A stretch of 64,000 nt of DNA from Chloroflexota bacterium (GTDB lineage: Bacteria; Chloroflexota; Anaerolineae; Aggregatilineales; Phototrophicaceae). Location: assembly GCA_026707665.1 (NCBI GenBank), contig JAPOWK010000102.1:16784-80783 (forward strand). Reading direction: 5' to 3'. Of the stretch, positions 40,810-52,596 are shown one piece after another; the first letter of the stretch is position 1; every line of letters starts with the position of its first letter. The position numbers and the translations under genes were made by a program. Under the pieces are notes generated by a model. That model was given only the letters and a program-made list of their open reading frames with translations, searched no databases and was not told where the DNA came from.

Positions 40810-41502
40810 CTACCCCCGCTCCAATTCCCAGGAGGCATTGTCTGGCTCGTGTCTCAGCAGACGGGTATGCTCCACAAAGGCGCGCTGGGCTCCTTCAAAT
40901 TGACCGTCGCGGATTAGATCCAATATCCGCGAATGGTAATCCCATACCCTTCGCAAATAACGGTAATCCATGTAGCGATTGACGCCGATTTCTTCGTATA
41001 GATCCCAATAAGCCTCCAGGATGCCAAGTACAAAGGTGTTTTGCAGATTCCTGAAGACCGTCAGGTGAAATAAGCGGTGTTCCGGATTCGGTATGTGGAT
41101 CGGCGGCGAATCCAGCTTCTGATTGGCGCGCTCGATGCAGCCCTGCATCACCGCGAGATCTTCTTCCGTCAGCAGCGCGCAAGCTTCCTGCCAATAAGCC
41201 GATTCAACATGATTGCGCAGCGAAGCAAAGTCCTCAAAGCGCTCGCCGCAGGCCATCGCGTACATAGCGCTCAAACGTACTGCCGGCGTAAAGGCGTAGT
41301 CTTTGATCCGCGTGCCACGCTTGGAGCGCACTTCCACCCAGCCCATTTGTCGCGCCACCTCAAGCTGTTCACGCACCTTGTTGGCGCTCATGTCCAGGTG
41401 GGTATCGGCCGTCAATTCCTGGATCGACGGCAGGCGATCGCCGGGCTGAAAGCCTTGTCGGATGATGTAGTTGAGGAAGTCAGAACCGAGATTGATATCC
41501 AT
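40810..41502 (-). CDS. GntR family transcriptional regulator, FadR/FCD type
   Basis: This 230-residue repressor has an N-terminal winged helix (FLNYIIRQGFQPGDRLPSIQELTADTHLDMSANKVREQLEVARQMGWVEVRSKRGTRI). An all-helical FCD-like ligand domain follows, with His residues that could hold metal (RNHVESAYWQ, HRLFHLTVFRNL, YHSRILDLI). Two palindromes lie just upstream of the ATG, indicating self-regulation. It precedes korA on the same strand, so a control role for 2-oxoacid oxidation is likely. The ligand, perhaps a carboxylate, is unknown. Confidence 0.9.
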   Translation of the reverse strand: MDINLGSDFLNYIIRQGFQPGDRLPSIQELTADTHLDMSANKVREQLEVARQMGWVEVRSKRGTRIKDYAFTPAVRLSAMYAMACGERFEDFASLRNHVESAYWQEACALLTEEDLAVMQGCIERANQKLDSPPIHIPNPEHRLFHLTVFRNLQNTFVLGILEAYWDLYEEIGVNRYMDYRYLRRVWDYHSRILDLIRDGQFEGAQRAFVEHTRLLRHEPDNASWELERG

Positions 41503-41503
41503 G

Positions 41504-41518
41504 ATTCATCAGATGAAT
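41504..41518. promoter_or_regulatory. Palindromic operator next to the gntR start codon
   Basis: ATTCATC-A-GATGAAT is a perfect palindrome with 7-bp arms, 1 bp from the ATG. Repressor bound there would block translation start or the early transcript. Confidence 0.55.
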
Positions 41519-41531
41519 GCGTTAAATCAAC

Positions 41532-41542
41532 TGATACTATCA
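41532..41542. promoter_or_regulatory. Second palindrome upstream of gntR
   Basis: TGATA-C-TATCA is a perfect 11-bp palindrome about 30 bp upstream of the gntR start. The TGAT half-site differs from the GATG of the first palindrome, so these could bind one relaxed-specificity regulator or two. Confidence 0.5.
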
Positions 41543-41639
41543 ATTCTATCATTAAAGAGATGGCTTGTCTAGCGTTTCGCTGGACGAGTTTTTGGATGGG
41601 GAAATCGCTATGGCGATCTATTGCGCAGCCGGAAACCAG

Positions 41640-42806
41640 CTATTGGCGGAGTCGTCTCATGCGCTCGGCCGCGCGTTCGAGGGTTTCGTCGCTCTTGCAG
41701 AAGGCGAAGCGCACATGATCCTCGGCATGATGCCGATGCTTTTCGCTGAAGAAGGCTGACGGCGGGATCGTCGCCACGCCAATCTCTTCGATCAGATGCT
41801 TGCAGAATTCCACGTCATTGCCGTCGAAAACTTGTGAAAAATCGCCCATGATGAAATAGGTGCCTTCGGGTTGCATCGCCGACATGCCGGCGGCGTCGAT
41901 CACCTGCATGACCAGATCGCGCTTGTGCGAATACAGCGCCTGATATTCCTCGTAATAGCTGCTGCCCAGCGTGAAGGCGTAGGCGGTCGCTACCTGCGTC
42001 GGGTGGTTGGTGGCAAAGGTGATGAATTGATGAGAGCGCCATACGCCAGTGATCAATTCTGGCGGACCGTAAACCCAGCCGATTTTCCAGCCGGTCATGC
42101 CGAAGGTTTTGCCAGCGCTGCCGATGGTGACTGTGCGCTCAAACATGCCGTCCAGCGACGCGACCGCGACATGTTGATGACCTTCGAAGAAAAGATGCTC
42201 GTAGACTTCATCGGAGATAACGATGACATCGTGCTGGATGCAGAGATCTGCGAAGAGCTGCAGTTCCTGCCGCGTATAGACGCGCCCCGATGGATTGTTC
42301 GGCGTATTGAGTATCACCGCCCGCGTATTGTCGTTGAAGGCGGCGCGCAGCTCTTCTTCGTCGAATGTCCAGTAGGGCGGGTGCATGGGCAGGTACACCG
42401 GTCGCCCGCCCGCCATTTGCACACCGGGCACATAACTGTCGTAATAGGGTTCGATGATGATGACTTCATCGCCGGGATCGACCATGCCCATGATGGCGCT
42501 GTAAACCCCCTGGGTGGCGCCGGCGGTGACGATGACGCCCGCTTCCGGATCGACATCGAGACCATAGAAGATGCCGGCATGCCTAGCGACGCCTTCGCGC
42601 AGGGCGGGCAAACCCGGGCTAGGCGCGTACTGATTGGCGCCGTCGCTGTTGAGCGCCTCGATTGCAGCGTCGATAATCTCTTGCGGTCCATCAAAATCGG
42701 GACGCCCCTGCCCGAGATTGACAGCGTTGTACTTTGCCGCCAGTTGATTGATCTCGGTGAAGATGGTTGTGCCAAAGGGCGCGACCCGCTTTGCATAAGT
42801 GGGCAT
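41640..42806 (-). CDS. Class I/II pyridoxal phosphate aminotransferase
   Basis: This 388-residue aminotransferase of fold type I starts VAPFGTTIFTEINQLAAKYNAVNLGQGRPDFDGPQEI. It has GATQGVYSAIMGMVDPGDEVIIIEPYYDSY and NTPNNPSGRVYTRQEL. The PLP lysine is in VTIGSAGKTFGMTGWKIGW. This pattern is close to the kynurenine/methionine-type aminotransferases, so an aromatic or sulfur amino acid is plausible. It lies upstream of gntR, separated by the palindromes. Assignment to a named activity is not safe. Confidence 0.92.
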   Translation of the reverse strand: MPTYAKRVAPFGTTIFTEINQLAAKYNAVNLGQGRPDFDGPQEIIDAAIEALNSDGANQYAPSPGLPALREGVARHAGIFYGLDVDPEAGVIVTAGATQGVYSAIMGMVDPGDEVIIIEPYYDSYVPGVQMAGGRPVYLPMHPPYWTFDEEELRAAFNDNTRAVILNTPNNPSGRVYTRQELQLFADLCIQHDVIVISDEVYEHLFFEGHQHVAVASLDGMFERTVTIGSAGKTFGMTGWKIGWVYGPPELITGVWRSHQFITFATNHPTQVATAYAFTLGSSYYEEYQALYSHKRDLVMQVIDAAGMSAMQPEGTYFIMGDFSQVFDGNDVEFCKHLIEEIGVATIPPSAFFSEKHRHHAEDHVRFAFCKSDETLERAAERMRRLRQ

Positions 42807-42844
42807 GAAGTCTGTCCTGAGCTAGGTTCCAAAGTCGTCGGACA

Positions 42845-42853
42845 ACTATAACA
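42845..42853 (-). promoter_or_regulatory. Extended -10 element for the aminotransferase gene
   Basis: Minus-strand TGT-TATAGT, about 39 bp before the ATG at 42806. No clear -35. Confidence 0.4.
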
Positions 42854-42865
42854 CAAGCGCAAGAA

Positions 42866-43753
42866 TCAGGCGCGGCTCAGGACTTCGGCTGTCAGTTCTT
42901 TGCCGCGCTGAAAATAGGGTATTCCATCGCGCGACTTGACGAAGCGGAATTGAAGCCGTCGTCCCCGTCTTAAGTCGTTTAGCCGCTCCCAATGTTGGCG
43001 ATACTTGACGCTTTCGCCGCCTCTTGTCTTCCAGCCTTTGGCGATCCAGCCGGCGAGCCACTGATTCATGCCCTTCGATAGGTATTCCTGCGCGGTAAAC
43101 AGGGTGGCGCCCTGCGATTCCGGCAGATTTTCAAGGCTCTTTATCGCGCCGATGAGCGTACCCTCGAGTTCGCTGGTTTTATCTAGGCGCCCACTTAGCT
43201 CTCGTTCCGAGTCGCCCTGGATGATGACAGCCGCCCATGAAGTCGACCTGTCTTTGGCGGCATGACGCGTCGAGAGAAATATACCGACAATACCTTCCTT
43301 TAATGCGACTTGCTCTTCCGCTGGACGAGCTCTTGGTCGCGCCCGCTTGTCCTTCTCCGCCACCGCCAGCCGATCGCAGCGCTCATTGAGCTCATCGCCG
43401 GAGTGGCCCGCTACGTATCTCCATTCAATAAAGTGGCTCTCGGCAGCAAGGAAGAATTCCTTCCATAATGACTTGTTCTTGGCGACTTTTTTCGACCCGC
43501 TCGCAATGTCAATTACATAGCGCGAGTCAGACACAATCGTTAGCCCGGTAGCGCGATTGAGCAGCTTCAGTCCTTTTATTACTGCGGTCAGCTCCATCCG
43601 ATTATTGGTGGTCTTCTCATCACCACCGCTGATGACAGTCTCTTTGATGACTTCGCCGTCTTCGCCTACAGCCTGTAAAATCGCTGCCCAGCCGCCTGGC
43701 TGATTGTCGGCGTGAATATCGCAGGCGCCGTCGGTGTAAATCACGATTTGCAT
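42866..43753 (-). CDS. rnhA: Ribonuclease HI with a second, inactive RNase H-like domain
   Basis: This 295-residue protein degrades RNA in RNA-DNA hybrids. I chose ATG 43753, where RNase HI proteins begin (MQIVIYTDGAC). The first domain (about 1-145) has all four acidic residues: YTDGAC, NNRMELTAVI, VSDSRYVI and NERCDRLA. It lacks the long basic handle. A basic linker (RARPRARPAEEQ) leads to a second domain that aligns with E. coli RNase HI around GMNQWLAGWIAKGWKTRGGESVKYRQHWERL, the handle region. Three of its four acidic positions are lost (FLSTR for FTDGS, FTAQEYL for STDSQYV, KELTAEV for ERCDELA). A strong extended -10 is upstream. Confidence 0.92.
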   Translation of the reverse strand: MQIVIYTDGACDIHADNQPGGWAAILQAVGEDGEVIKETVISGGDEKTTNNRMELTAVIKGLKLLNRATGLTIVSDSRYVIDIASGSKKVAKNKSLWKEFFLAAESHFIEWRYVAGHSGDELNERCDRLAVAEKDKRARPRARPAEEQVALKEGIVGIFLSTRHAAKDRSTSWAAVIIQGDSERELSGRLDKTSELEGTLIGAIKSLENLPESQGATLFTAQEYLSKGMNQWLAGWIAKGWKTRGGESVKYRQHWERLNDLRRGRRLQFRFVKSRDGIPYFQRGKELTAEVLSRA

Positions 43754-43783
43754 AGCTTCCGCCGTAAAGCCTTGGGTTGGGGC

Positions 43784-43792
43784 ATTGTAGCA
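43784..43792 (-). promoter_or_regulatory. Extended -10 element for rnhA
   Basis: Minus-strand TGC-TACAAT, about 30 bp before ATG 43753. The -35 region is weak. Confidence 0.5.
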
Positions 43793-43913
43793 CAAGGGCG
43801 CGACGATTATGTCGCAGTCTGCGTAAGAATAGGCATAGTGAATTGGGTTCTCGCCCGTCCCTTGCAAGGTCGCTGAGGATGGCGTTTGCACTAGGTAAAG
43901 AGGATCGCGCCAG

Positions 43914-44348
43914 ATGGCTGAAGAAACGAAGCTCGAAAAGAAGCGCTACGATTCGTTGATGAAGATTACGCGGACGATGGGCGGCGCGGCGCTTTCCGGC
44001 GCTGTGCCCACGCCCACGCTGGAATTGGCGAAACAATTGGGGATCTCCATAGCCGACGCCTGGATGTGCTTCGATATCTATAAGACTTATTTTGACAAGG
44101 ACCTGTCCAAACAAGACTTAGCCAGAATGCTGCAAACGACGGGCGTCATCGTTCTCGGTGGCGGACTCGCTGGCTACGTCGGTATTCGCCTGGCGCAGGC
44201 CCTGCTCAGCGAGATTCTGGAGCAGATTCCGATCGCCAATTCGATCATCACCGGCATCGCCTTTGGCAGCTCCACCTTTATCATCGGGCTGGCGTGGCTG
44301 GCGATCGTGGAACAGAGCTACTTCGCGCGCGACGCAGACGAGGCTTAG
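43914..44348 (+). CDS. Small hydrophobic helical protein of unknown function
   Basis: This 144-residue protein has a short charged start (EETKLEKKRYDSLMKITRTMGGAALSGAVPTPTLELAKQLGISIADAWMCFDIYKTYF). Two hydrophobic helices follow, at about 75-95 (TTGVIVLGGGLAGYVGIRLAQALL) and 105-130. GAGGATC precedes ATG 43914. It resembles the hydrophobic half of DUF697-like proteins in composition, but I cannot assign it. It is divergent from rnhA, and its stop overlaps that of the convergent MFS gene. Confidence 0.7.
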   Translation: MAEETKLEKKRYDSLMKITRTMGGAALSGAVPTPTLELAKQLGISIADAWMCFDIYKTYFDKDLSKQDLARMLQTTGVIVLGGGLAGYVGIRLAQALLSEILEQIPIANSIITGIAFGSSTFIIGLAWLAIVEQSYFARDADEA

Positions 44349-45652
44349 GCCGGCTTCATCGCGATTTGCCTTAGTGTAAGCGTCCGTATCAGCGCCAATA
44401 AAGCCAGCGCCAATACGCCGCCGCCGGCGCTAACGAAGACGAAGCCGCCTAATCCAAAAAGCGCGCCCGAACTAAGCGTCCCCAAGCCGGCGCAAAAGGC
44501 GACCAGCATATCATTGAAGCCAGCAACGCGCGTCCTCTCAGCGCCGCTCAAGGCATCCGCCAGCATGGATGAGCCGGCCACATAGCCAAAGTTCCATCCC
44601 AACCCGAGCAGGAAAAGCCCCGCCACCAAATAGGGCATCTGCGTTGAAAGCGGCGATATGATGGTCGACGCGACCAGCACCAGCGCGGCGATGACCATCA
44701 TGGTGACGCGCCCGTAGCGATCAATCAGATAGCCGGTCAGCGGCGACAAGCCAAACATGCCCAGCACGTGCGCGGCGATGACCAGGGAGACCATGGCGTT
44801 GGAGTGATCGGCCAGGTGCATGTGCCAGGGTGTAATCGTCATCAATACGCTCATGACAGTCTGGCAGATCACCATGGAGAGAATCGCCAGTTGGACGTTA
44901 GGCAAGCGCAGCAATTCGCCCAGTCGGTGACCGACCTTCGGTCTGTCTGCTTCGATGAGAGGCTCTGAGTACTGCCGCGCCACGATTGCAGGCTCCGGAC
45001 GCAGCAGGAAAAATGTGATCAAAAAGGAAATGCCGGACAGGAAACAGGCCATCACCCAGGGTCCAGTCGTCAGATCTTGCGCCGAACTGGCGACCGGCTG
45101 CAAGATCTGCGCCAGCGTCGAATCAATGAGTGGTGGACCCGCCACGATATCCAAGTGCAGGTATTTCGCCAATTGGCTGCTCGGCTCAACGAGGCCGGGA
45201 CCAAAAATTGCGCCGATCGTGCCGGCAAAGACAATGCGCCCGATCATCTGCGCCCGCTTGTCAATGGGGAAAATCTCGCCCACGACGAAGCGGCTCATCT
45301 GCGTGCCAGCGCGCGCCATGCCCATGCCGACAGAACTGATTAACAGCAGGGGGAAGATGCCGTTGAGCACGGCGATGAGACCAAGGACCGCTCCGGCGAA
45401 GCCTAAAGCGTAGGCGGTGCATAGACCCATACGCCGGCCATAGCGCCCCATGATGATGCCCATGAAGTAAGCCATAATGGAATGCGCAAATGTCACCATC
45501 GTGGTCGGCAAGCCCGCCGCCGCGTCGGACCCGCCGAGGATGCCGGCCGCAATCGAATGCAGCGTGATGATGGAAATCTGCGCCGCCGAAAAAAGGCTCT
45601 GGGCGACGAACATGGTGACGAGAAGACGATGGCTGACGCGCAGAGAATACAA
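44345..45652 (-). CDS. Major facilitator superfamily transporter
   Basis: This is a 12-helix secondary transporter of 435 residues. The inter-helix motif FMGIIMGRYGRRMGLCTAYALG and its second-half counterpart SPLTGYLIDRYGRVTMMVIAAL are standard MFS loops. The conserved GIGRARAG-like MGMARAGTQMSRFVVGEIFP is in the N-half. Substrate cannot be predicted. It overlaps by stop codons with the small gene on the plus strand (TTA/TAG). The 115 bp upstream towards aconitase is A/T-richer but shows no firm promoter. Confidence 0.9.
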   Translation of the reverse strand: MYSLRVSHRLLVTMFVAQSLFSAAQISIITLHSIAAGILGGSDAAAGLPTTMVTFAHSIMAYFMGIIMGRYGRRMGLCTAYALGFAGAVLGLIAVLNGIFPLLLISSVGMGMARAGTQMSRFVVGEIFPIDKRAQMIGRIVFAGTIGAIFGPGLVEPSSQLAKYLHLDIVAGPPLIDSTLAQILQPVASSAQDLTTGPWVMACFLSGISFLITFFLLRPEPAIVARQYSEPLIEADRPKVGHRLGELLRLPNVQLAILSMVICQTVMSVLMTITPWHMHLADHSNAMVSLVIAAHVLGMFGLSPLTGYLIDRYGRVTMMVIAALVLVASTIISPLSTQMPYLVAGLFLLGLGWNFGYVAGSSMLADALSGAERTRVAGFNDMLVAFCAGLGTLSSGALFGLGGFVFVSAGGGVLALALLALIRTLTLRQIAMKPA

Positions 45653-45767
45653 CGGAGACGCTCCAAACTGTGGAAATGAAGTTGTTGAGAATCTAATCTG
45701 TCATTCTACCGTAAAGAACAGAGCGCGCCCGCTTGGACGCGCCCGGCGTGATGCGCTAGCAATTGGC

Positions 45768-48473
<2,706 letters not shown>

Positions 48474-48571
48474 GCACGGTTTCCTTTTTTCATCGACGAC
48501 GGTCTAAGAAGCTGCCGCCGCCGTCAATTCGTTAAAGCAATCTGTACGAGTTTTGTCTTTGAACACAACGG

Positions 48572-48580
48572 ATTTTACCA
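48572..48580 (-). promoter_or_regulatory. Extended -10 element for acnA
   Basis: Minus-strand TGG-TAAAAT, about 100 bp before ATG 48473. The -35 (TTTCCC) is poor. Confidence 0.35.
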
Positions 48581-48765
48581 AAGATTCATTGCTTGGGAAA
48601 CGGGCGGGCATGGGATATATGAGGCGACATTCGATTGCGAGTCATGCGACATCGCCTTTTCTCGCGCGGCAAGAATCTGCCGTCAACTTGTCATTTTACA
48701 AATCGAATGCCGTCAAGTAGACTTGCCGCATTTGCCGACATTGCGAGCCGACAGGTTGGGAGAGC

Positions 48766-49653
48766 ATGGCGAAGAAGAGCCGCACACGCGAAGCGCGTCA
48801 ACGTCGTCAGAAACAGCGGCGGCAGAACCAGCGCCTGCTTCTGCTCGTCTTGATTGTGGCGGTGGCGGTGATCGGCGCTGCCGTCCTGGTCGTCTCTAAT
48901 CAGCCAGTGGAAGCATTCATTCCCGATGACCTGTCCGCTCGTTACGCGGGCATCGAACGCAGCAATTCGCCCAAAGGCTACCCTCGATTGGGAGATGCAG
49001 ACGCGCCGGTAACGATGGAAGAATATGCCAGCTTCGCTTGTCCTGGCTGTGAGTCCTTTCACAGCGACAGTATTGATGCTGTGCTCGAGCGGGTTAGGCA
49101 AGGGCAAGTTCTCTTCACTTACGTGCCGCTCAATACCGGGTCGATTCCCAATGCGCCCGGTGCTTCGCGCGCCGCTCTTTGCGCCGGGGAGCAGGGCATG
49201 TTCTGGGAGATGCACGATGTGCTCTTCGACTGGCAGACGCGCTATGGCAATACCGCCTTCTCCCAGAATCGTCTGTTGACCGGCGTCGAGAAGCTCGGCT
49301 TGAGCAGCAGCGCCTTCACCAATTGCTTTAACTCGGCGGCAATCTCCGGGACGCTTGAAGCCGCCATCGGCGAAGAGGTCTCCACAACGCCTACACTGCG
49401 CGTGAATGGGGTCACTGTGGAGGCCAGCCAATCCGGCGCCATTCCGTCGGCGGCGACGATTCTCCAGGCGATTGACGATGCCACCCCGGCTGACTGGGGT
49501 CAGGCAAGCGCGCCCGCGCAAGCAGCCCAGGTTACCGCCAGCCCGCAAGCTGACGACACAGCGACTGAGGTTGCCCCTACGGCAACTGCAGACGTGACGG
49601 CTACTGTAGACGCGACGGCAACAATAGATGCGACGGCAGTCGCCAGCGGTTAG
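48766..49653 (+). CDS. Membrane-anchored DsbA-like thioredoxin-fold protein
   Basis: This 295-residue protein has a basic N-terminus (RTREARQRRQKQRRQNQ) and one helix at about 24-44 (LLLLVLIVAVAVIGAAVLVV), placing the rest outside the membrane. The thioredoxin-fold DsbA domain has the active site FACPGCESF and the cis-proline VSTTPTLRVNG. Between them, the helical insert is present. The last ~65 residues are low-complexity Thr/Ala/Asp repeats (TADVTATVDATATIDATAV), a likely cell-wall-spanning or disordered tail. It may catalyse disulfide formation in exported proteins. AGGTTGGGAG precedes the ATG. Confidence 0.9.
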   Translation: MAKKSRTREARQRRQKQRRQNQRLLLLVLIVAVAVIGAAVLVVSNQPVEAFIPDDLSARYAGIERSNSPKGYPRLGDADAPVTMEEYASFACPGCESFHSDSIDAVLERVRQGQVLFTYVPLNTGSIPNAPGASRAALCAGEQGMFWEMHDVLFDWQTRYGNTAFSQNRLLTGVEKLGLSSSAFTNCFNSAAISGTLEAAIGEEVSTTPTLRVNGVTVEASQSGAIPSAATILQAIDDATPADWGQASAPAQAAQVTASPQADDTATEVAPTATADVTATVDATATIDATAVASG

Positions 49654-49668
49654 TCACAGCGCGCCATG

Positions 49669-50034
49669 CTATCCGTCCTCGCTCGCTAATTTTCTCGCCA
49701 GCATCGGACCCAGTCTTCGCCCGCCCAACAAGTGCATGTGCAGGTGAAAAACTTCTTGGCCGCCATGTTCGTTGCAATTGACAATCAGTCGATAGCCGTT
49801 TTCGGCGATGCCCTCGTCCCGCGCGATTTTTGCCGCCACGGTGAACAGCCTTCCCAATGTCGCTTCGTCCCCGTCGGCGACATCGTTTGCGGTGGGGATT
49901 TCCTTTTTTGGAATGATCAAAATGTGAACGGGCGCTTGCGGGGCGATATCGCGGAAGGCTAGCGCGAGCTCGTCTTCATAAACAATATCGGCCGGAATTT
50001 CTTTGGCGATGATCTTCGAGAAAATCGTACTCAT
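49669..50034 (-). CDS. HIT family nucleotide hydrolase/transferase
   Basis: This 121-residue histidine-triad protein is of the Hint type. ATG 50034 is preceded by AGGAGGTG, a near-perfect ribosome site, and starts [44 protein letters not shown]. The catalytic HxHxH motif is [15 protein letters not shown]. Substrates are usually adenosine phosphoramidates. It is downstream of fabG on the same strand (32 bp gap). Confidence 0.95.
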   Translation of the reverse strand: MSTIFSKIIAKEIPADIVYEDELALAFRDIAPQAPVHILIIPKKEIPTANDVADGDEATLGRLFTVAAKIARDEGIAENGYRLIVNCNEHGGQEVFHLHMHLLGGRRLGPMLARKLASEDG

Positions 50035-50066
50035 GTCGCACCTCCTGTTGATTTGCGGCCGTGGTC

Positions 50067-50816
50067 TCACATCACCATACCACCGTCGACTACCAGTGTC
50101 TGTCCGGTGATGTAGGCGGCGTCTTCCGATGCGAGGAAGGCTACCGCTTTGGCGATATCTTCCGGCGCGCCCATCCGCCCCAGCGGAATCGCTTCGATCG
50201 CTCTTTCCTTGATGTCGTCGGTCAGGTCCGCCGTCATATCCGTCTCGACGAAGCCGGGCGCTACCGCATTGACACGAATGCCGCGCACGGCGACTTCCTT
50301 CGCCAGTGATTTGGTCAATCCTATTATGCCCGCTTTGCTGGCGGCATAGTTCGTCTGGCCGCCATTGCCGGCGATGCCCACGACGCTGGTGATGTTGATA
50401 ATGCTGCCCTTTCGTTTGCGCATCATCGTGCGCGCGGCCGTCTTGCAGCAGAGCCAGCAGCTGCGCAGATTCGTTTCTATCACGGTATCAAAGTCCGCCG
50501 GTTTCATCATCATAATGACGTTGTCGCGCGTCATGCCCGCGTTATTGACTAGAATATCGACGGTGCCAAATTCGGATAGTATCGCCTTGAACATCTCAGC
50601 GACTTGGTCCGCGTCGCTGACGTCTGTCTGCATGCTCTTGGCTGTGCCGCCGGTGGAATTGATCTGTGTGACAAGGTCTTCGGCGGCGGCGACGCTGCTT
50701 TTGTAATTCACGATCACGTTCGCGCCGCGGGCAGCCAACTCCAGGCATATCGCTCGCCCGATGCCACGTCCCCCGCCGGTGACCAACGCTATCTGGTCGT
50801 CAAGTTGAGTTGTCAT
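50067..50816 (-). CDS. fabG: 3-oxoacyl-[acyl-carrier-protein] reductase
   Basis: It reduces 3-ketoacyl-ACP in fatty-acid synthesis using NADPH. This short-chain dehydrogenase has 249 residues. The cofactor motif is [11 protein letters not shown], the catalytic serine is in [23 protein letters not shown] with Y-x-x-x-K (YAASK), and NNAG is intact. ATG 50816 is preferred since CGGAGAG is 5 bases upstream. Other SDR enzymes share the motifs, but the [27 protein letters not shown] region matches FabG well. It is followed by a HIT gene. It is not next to other fab genes. Confidence 0.92.
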   Translation of the reverse strand: MTTQLDDQIALVTGGGRGIGRAICLELAARGANVIVNYKSSVAAAEDLVTQINSTGGTAKSMQTDVSDADQVAEMFKAILSEFGTVDILVNNAGMTRDNVIMMMKPADFDTVIETNLRSCWLCCKTAARTMMRKRKGSIINITSVVGIAGNGGQTNYAASKAGIIGLTKSLAKEVAVRGIRVNAVAPGFVETDMTADLTDDIKERAIEAIPLGRMGAPEDIAKAVAFLASEDAAYITGQTLVVDGGMVM

Positions 50817-50877
50817 ACGTCTCTCCGAATCGTTGCCTCGCAAGCGAAGCCAATATAAGGGCTTCGCCTGATTTTCG

Positions 50878-52482
50878 CTACCGTTCTCCGCCGACCCAGC
50901 CGATAAGTTCCACCTGGCCGCGCAGACTACGGGTCAAGCTGGTGGCGCCGAATCCGTTGTAACTGGCGATATAGATGTCGTTTCGCCCGTCCACCGAGGG
51001 ATTCACACCGGTGAATGCGATGTATTGACCATCGGGTGAGAATTTTGGATTGCACATCGTCGGCGGCGGGTTCCCACTGGCCACATTGCCAAAGCCGCTG
51101 TTCTTCACGCGGATGCCAAAGGGGCATTGCCCGGCGGTGCCGCCAATCGCGATTCTCGTACCATCGGCCGACCAGCTGGCGGTCATGCCAAAGCGCGGGA
51201 AGTCCAGCTCGCTGTCGCGCCCGAGCAGGCGCCCCGCCGCGTCAAGCAAGACAATCTCGTTTCGATTGTCAGCCAACTGGACGACAACGCGATGCCCAGC
51301 GGGCGACCATGAATCGGAGAGGTAGCTCGCGCTAGGAGAGCCGCCAGCGATGCGCAGCTCGCGCGCTTCGCCCGTTTCAATGTCCGCGCGCCAGATGCGC
51401 CGCTGCGGATTCGCCAGCTCGAAGGGACCGCCGCTGGCGAATGCCAGGCGCGTATCGTCGATCCACTTCGGCGGCTCGGAAACAACCACATCCGACAGCT
51501 GCCAGGTTCGACCGCCTGCGATCTCGTAAATATATACGTGACCACCGGTCGGTGGCGGCCTGGTCAAGGCATCGCAGAAGTCTGGCTCGCCCGGTATCCA
51601 GCTGGGGCAATCGGCGCGATCCGAGACGAAGGCGATATGCCTTCCGTCAGGCGACCAGCGCGGCCACAGATCATAGGATCCCATGGCGCTAATACTGATT
51701 GGCGCAGAGCCGTCCTTGGCCGCCAGGAAGATGTCTATGTCGTATCCGGTCGCCACCGCAATCGCCAGTTGGCGCCCATCCGGCGACCAGTCGGGCGCCA
51801 TGTAGTGGCCTCGCTGCACCAGCGGATTCAAGCCCGGCAACAATCTTGCGCTGAAGCCGGTTTCCAGGTCCAATACATAGAGACCGCTTGTGCGCGGATC
51901 ATCGTCCGCTTTGACGTAAGCCAGCGCGTTGCCGCGAGGCGCTACGAATACTTCCAAGCTCTTGGTTGAGAATAATTCCAAAACGGGAATGTACCGCTGA
52001 GATCCCGTTGGCGACACGAAGTACACAGTTTGCACACCGGTAAATGGCTGGGCCGTTGCGATATTGGCGATGGTCTGACGATTGTTGGAACTCGAGAAGG
52101 CGATCATAGCGCTGTCGATCCCATCCGCGATCGCCGCTGGGACGTCCACCACGTCCCAATTGTCAAAGACGAAGCCGAGGGCAGGCAGCGGCGTGATCGT
52201 CGGTGTGGCGGTTGGCGTGGGCGTCGCGGACGGCGTTTTCGTCAGGGTAGGTGTCGGGCTCAATGTCGGGCTACGAGTCGCGCTTGGGACGGGCGTAGGC
52301 CTAGGCGTCGCCGTATCTTGCGGGGTCGAGCTCGGTGATTCGGTCGGCGTTGCAGTAGACGTCGGCGTGCTGGTTGCCGTTGGGCTGGGAGTCGCGGTGG
52401 GCTGGCTGAGCGCGCTGCAACCGACGAGGAAAATCGCGATTACCAAAGGGAGAGCGCGTCGCCTATTGCTTCTGCAAAACAT
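50878..52482 (-). CDS. Lipoprotein with Pro/Thr linker and TolB-like beta-propeller
   Basis: This 534-residue surface protein has a signal peptide ending in lipobox LVGC (cysteine 22). A spacer of about 70 residues rich in Thr, Pro and Ser ([23 protein letters not shown]...) follows. The rest is a WD40-like/TolB-type beta propeller with repeated [23 protein letters not shown] and [12 protein letters not shown] blades. The linker is typical of cell-envelope proteins in Chloroflexota. Role unknown. It is downstream of lon with a gap of 114 bp. Confidence 0.88.
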   Translation of the reverse strand: MFCRSNRRRALPLVIAIFLVGCSALSQPTATPSPTATSTPTSTATPTESPSSTPQDTATPRPTPVPSATRSPTLSPTPTLTKTPSATPTPTATPTITPLPALGFVFDNWDVVDVPAAIADGIDSAMIAFSSSNNRQTIANIATAQPFTGVQTVYFVSPTGSQRYIPVLELFSTKSLEVFVAPRGNALAYVKADDDPRTSGLYVLDLETGFSARLLPGLNPLVQRGHYMAPDWSPDGRQLAIAVATGYDIDIFLAAKDGSAPISISAMGSYDLWPRWSPDGRHIAFVSDRADCPSWIPGEPDFCDALTRPPPTGGHVYIYEIAGGRTWQLSDVVVSEPPKWIDDTRLAFASGGPFELANPQRRIWRADIETGEARELRIAGGSPSASYLSDSWSPAGHRVVVQLADNRNEIVLLDAAGRLLGRDSELDFPRFGMTASWSADGTRIAIGGTAGQCPFGIRVKNSGFGNVASGNPPPTMCNPKFSPDGQYIAFTGVNPSVDGRNDIYIASYNGFGATSLTRSLRGQVELIGWVGGER

Positions 52483-52596
52483 GGTCCCACGTGATGCTGT
52501 CTCTGTTCATCAGCGGATGCCCGACTACAAGTCCTGAAATTGCATACGGTTCGGGTTGGCGCCATGGATGCGCATCAATGAACATTGCCAGCGGTT

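Noticed and set aside
48649-48765. Possible -35/-10 pair before the DsbA-like gene
   Set aside because: TTGTCA is present, but no -10 lies at 16-18 bp.
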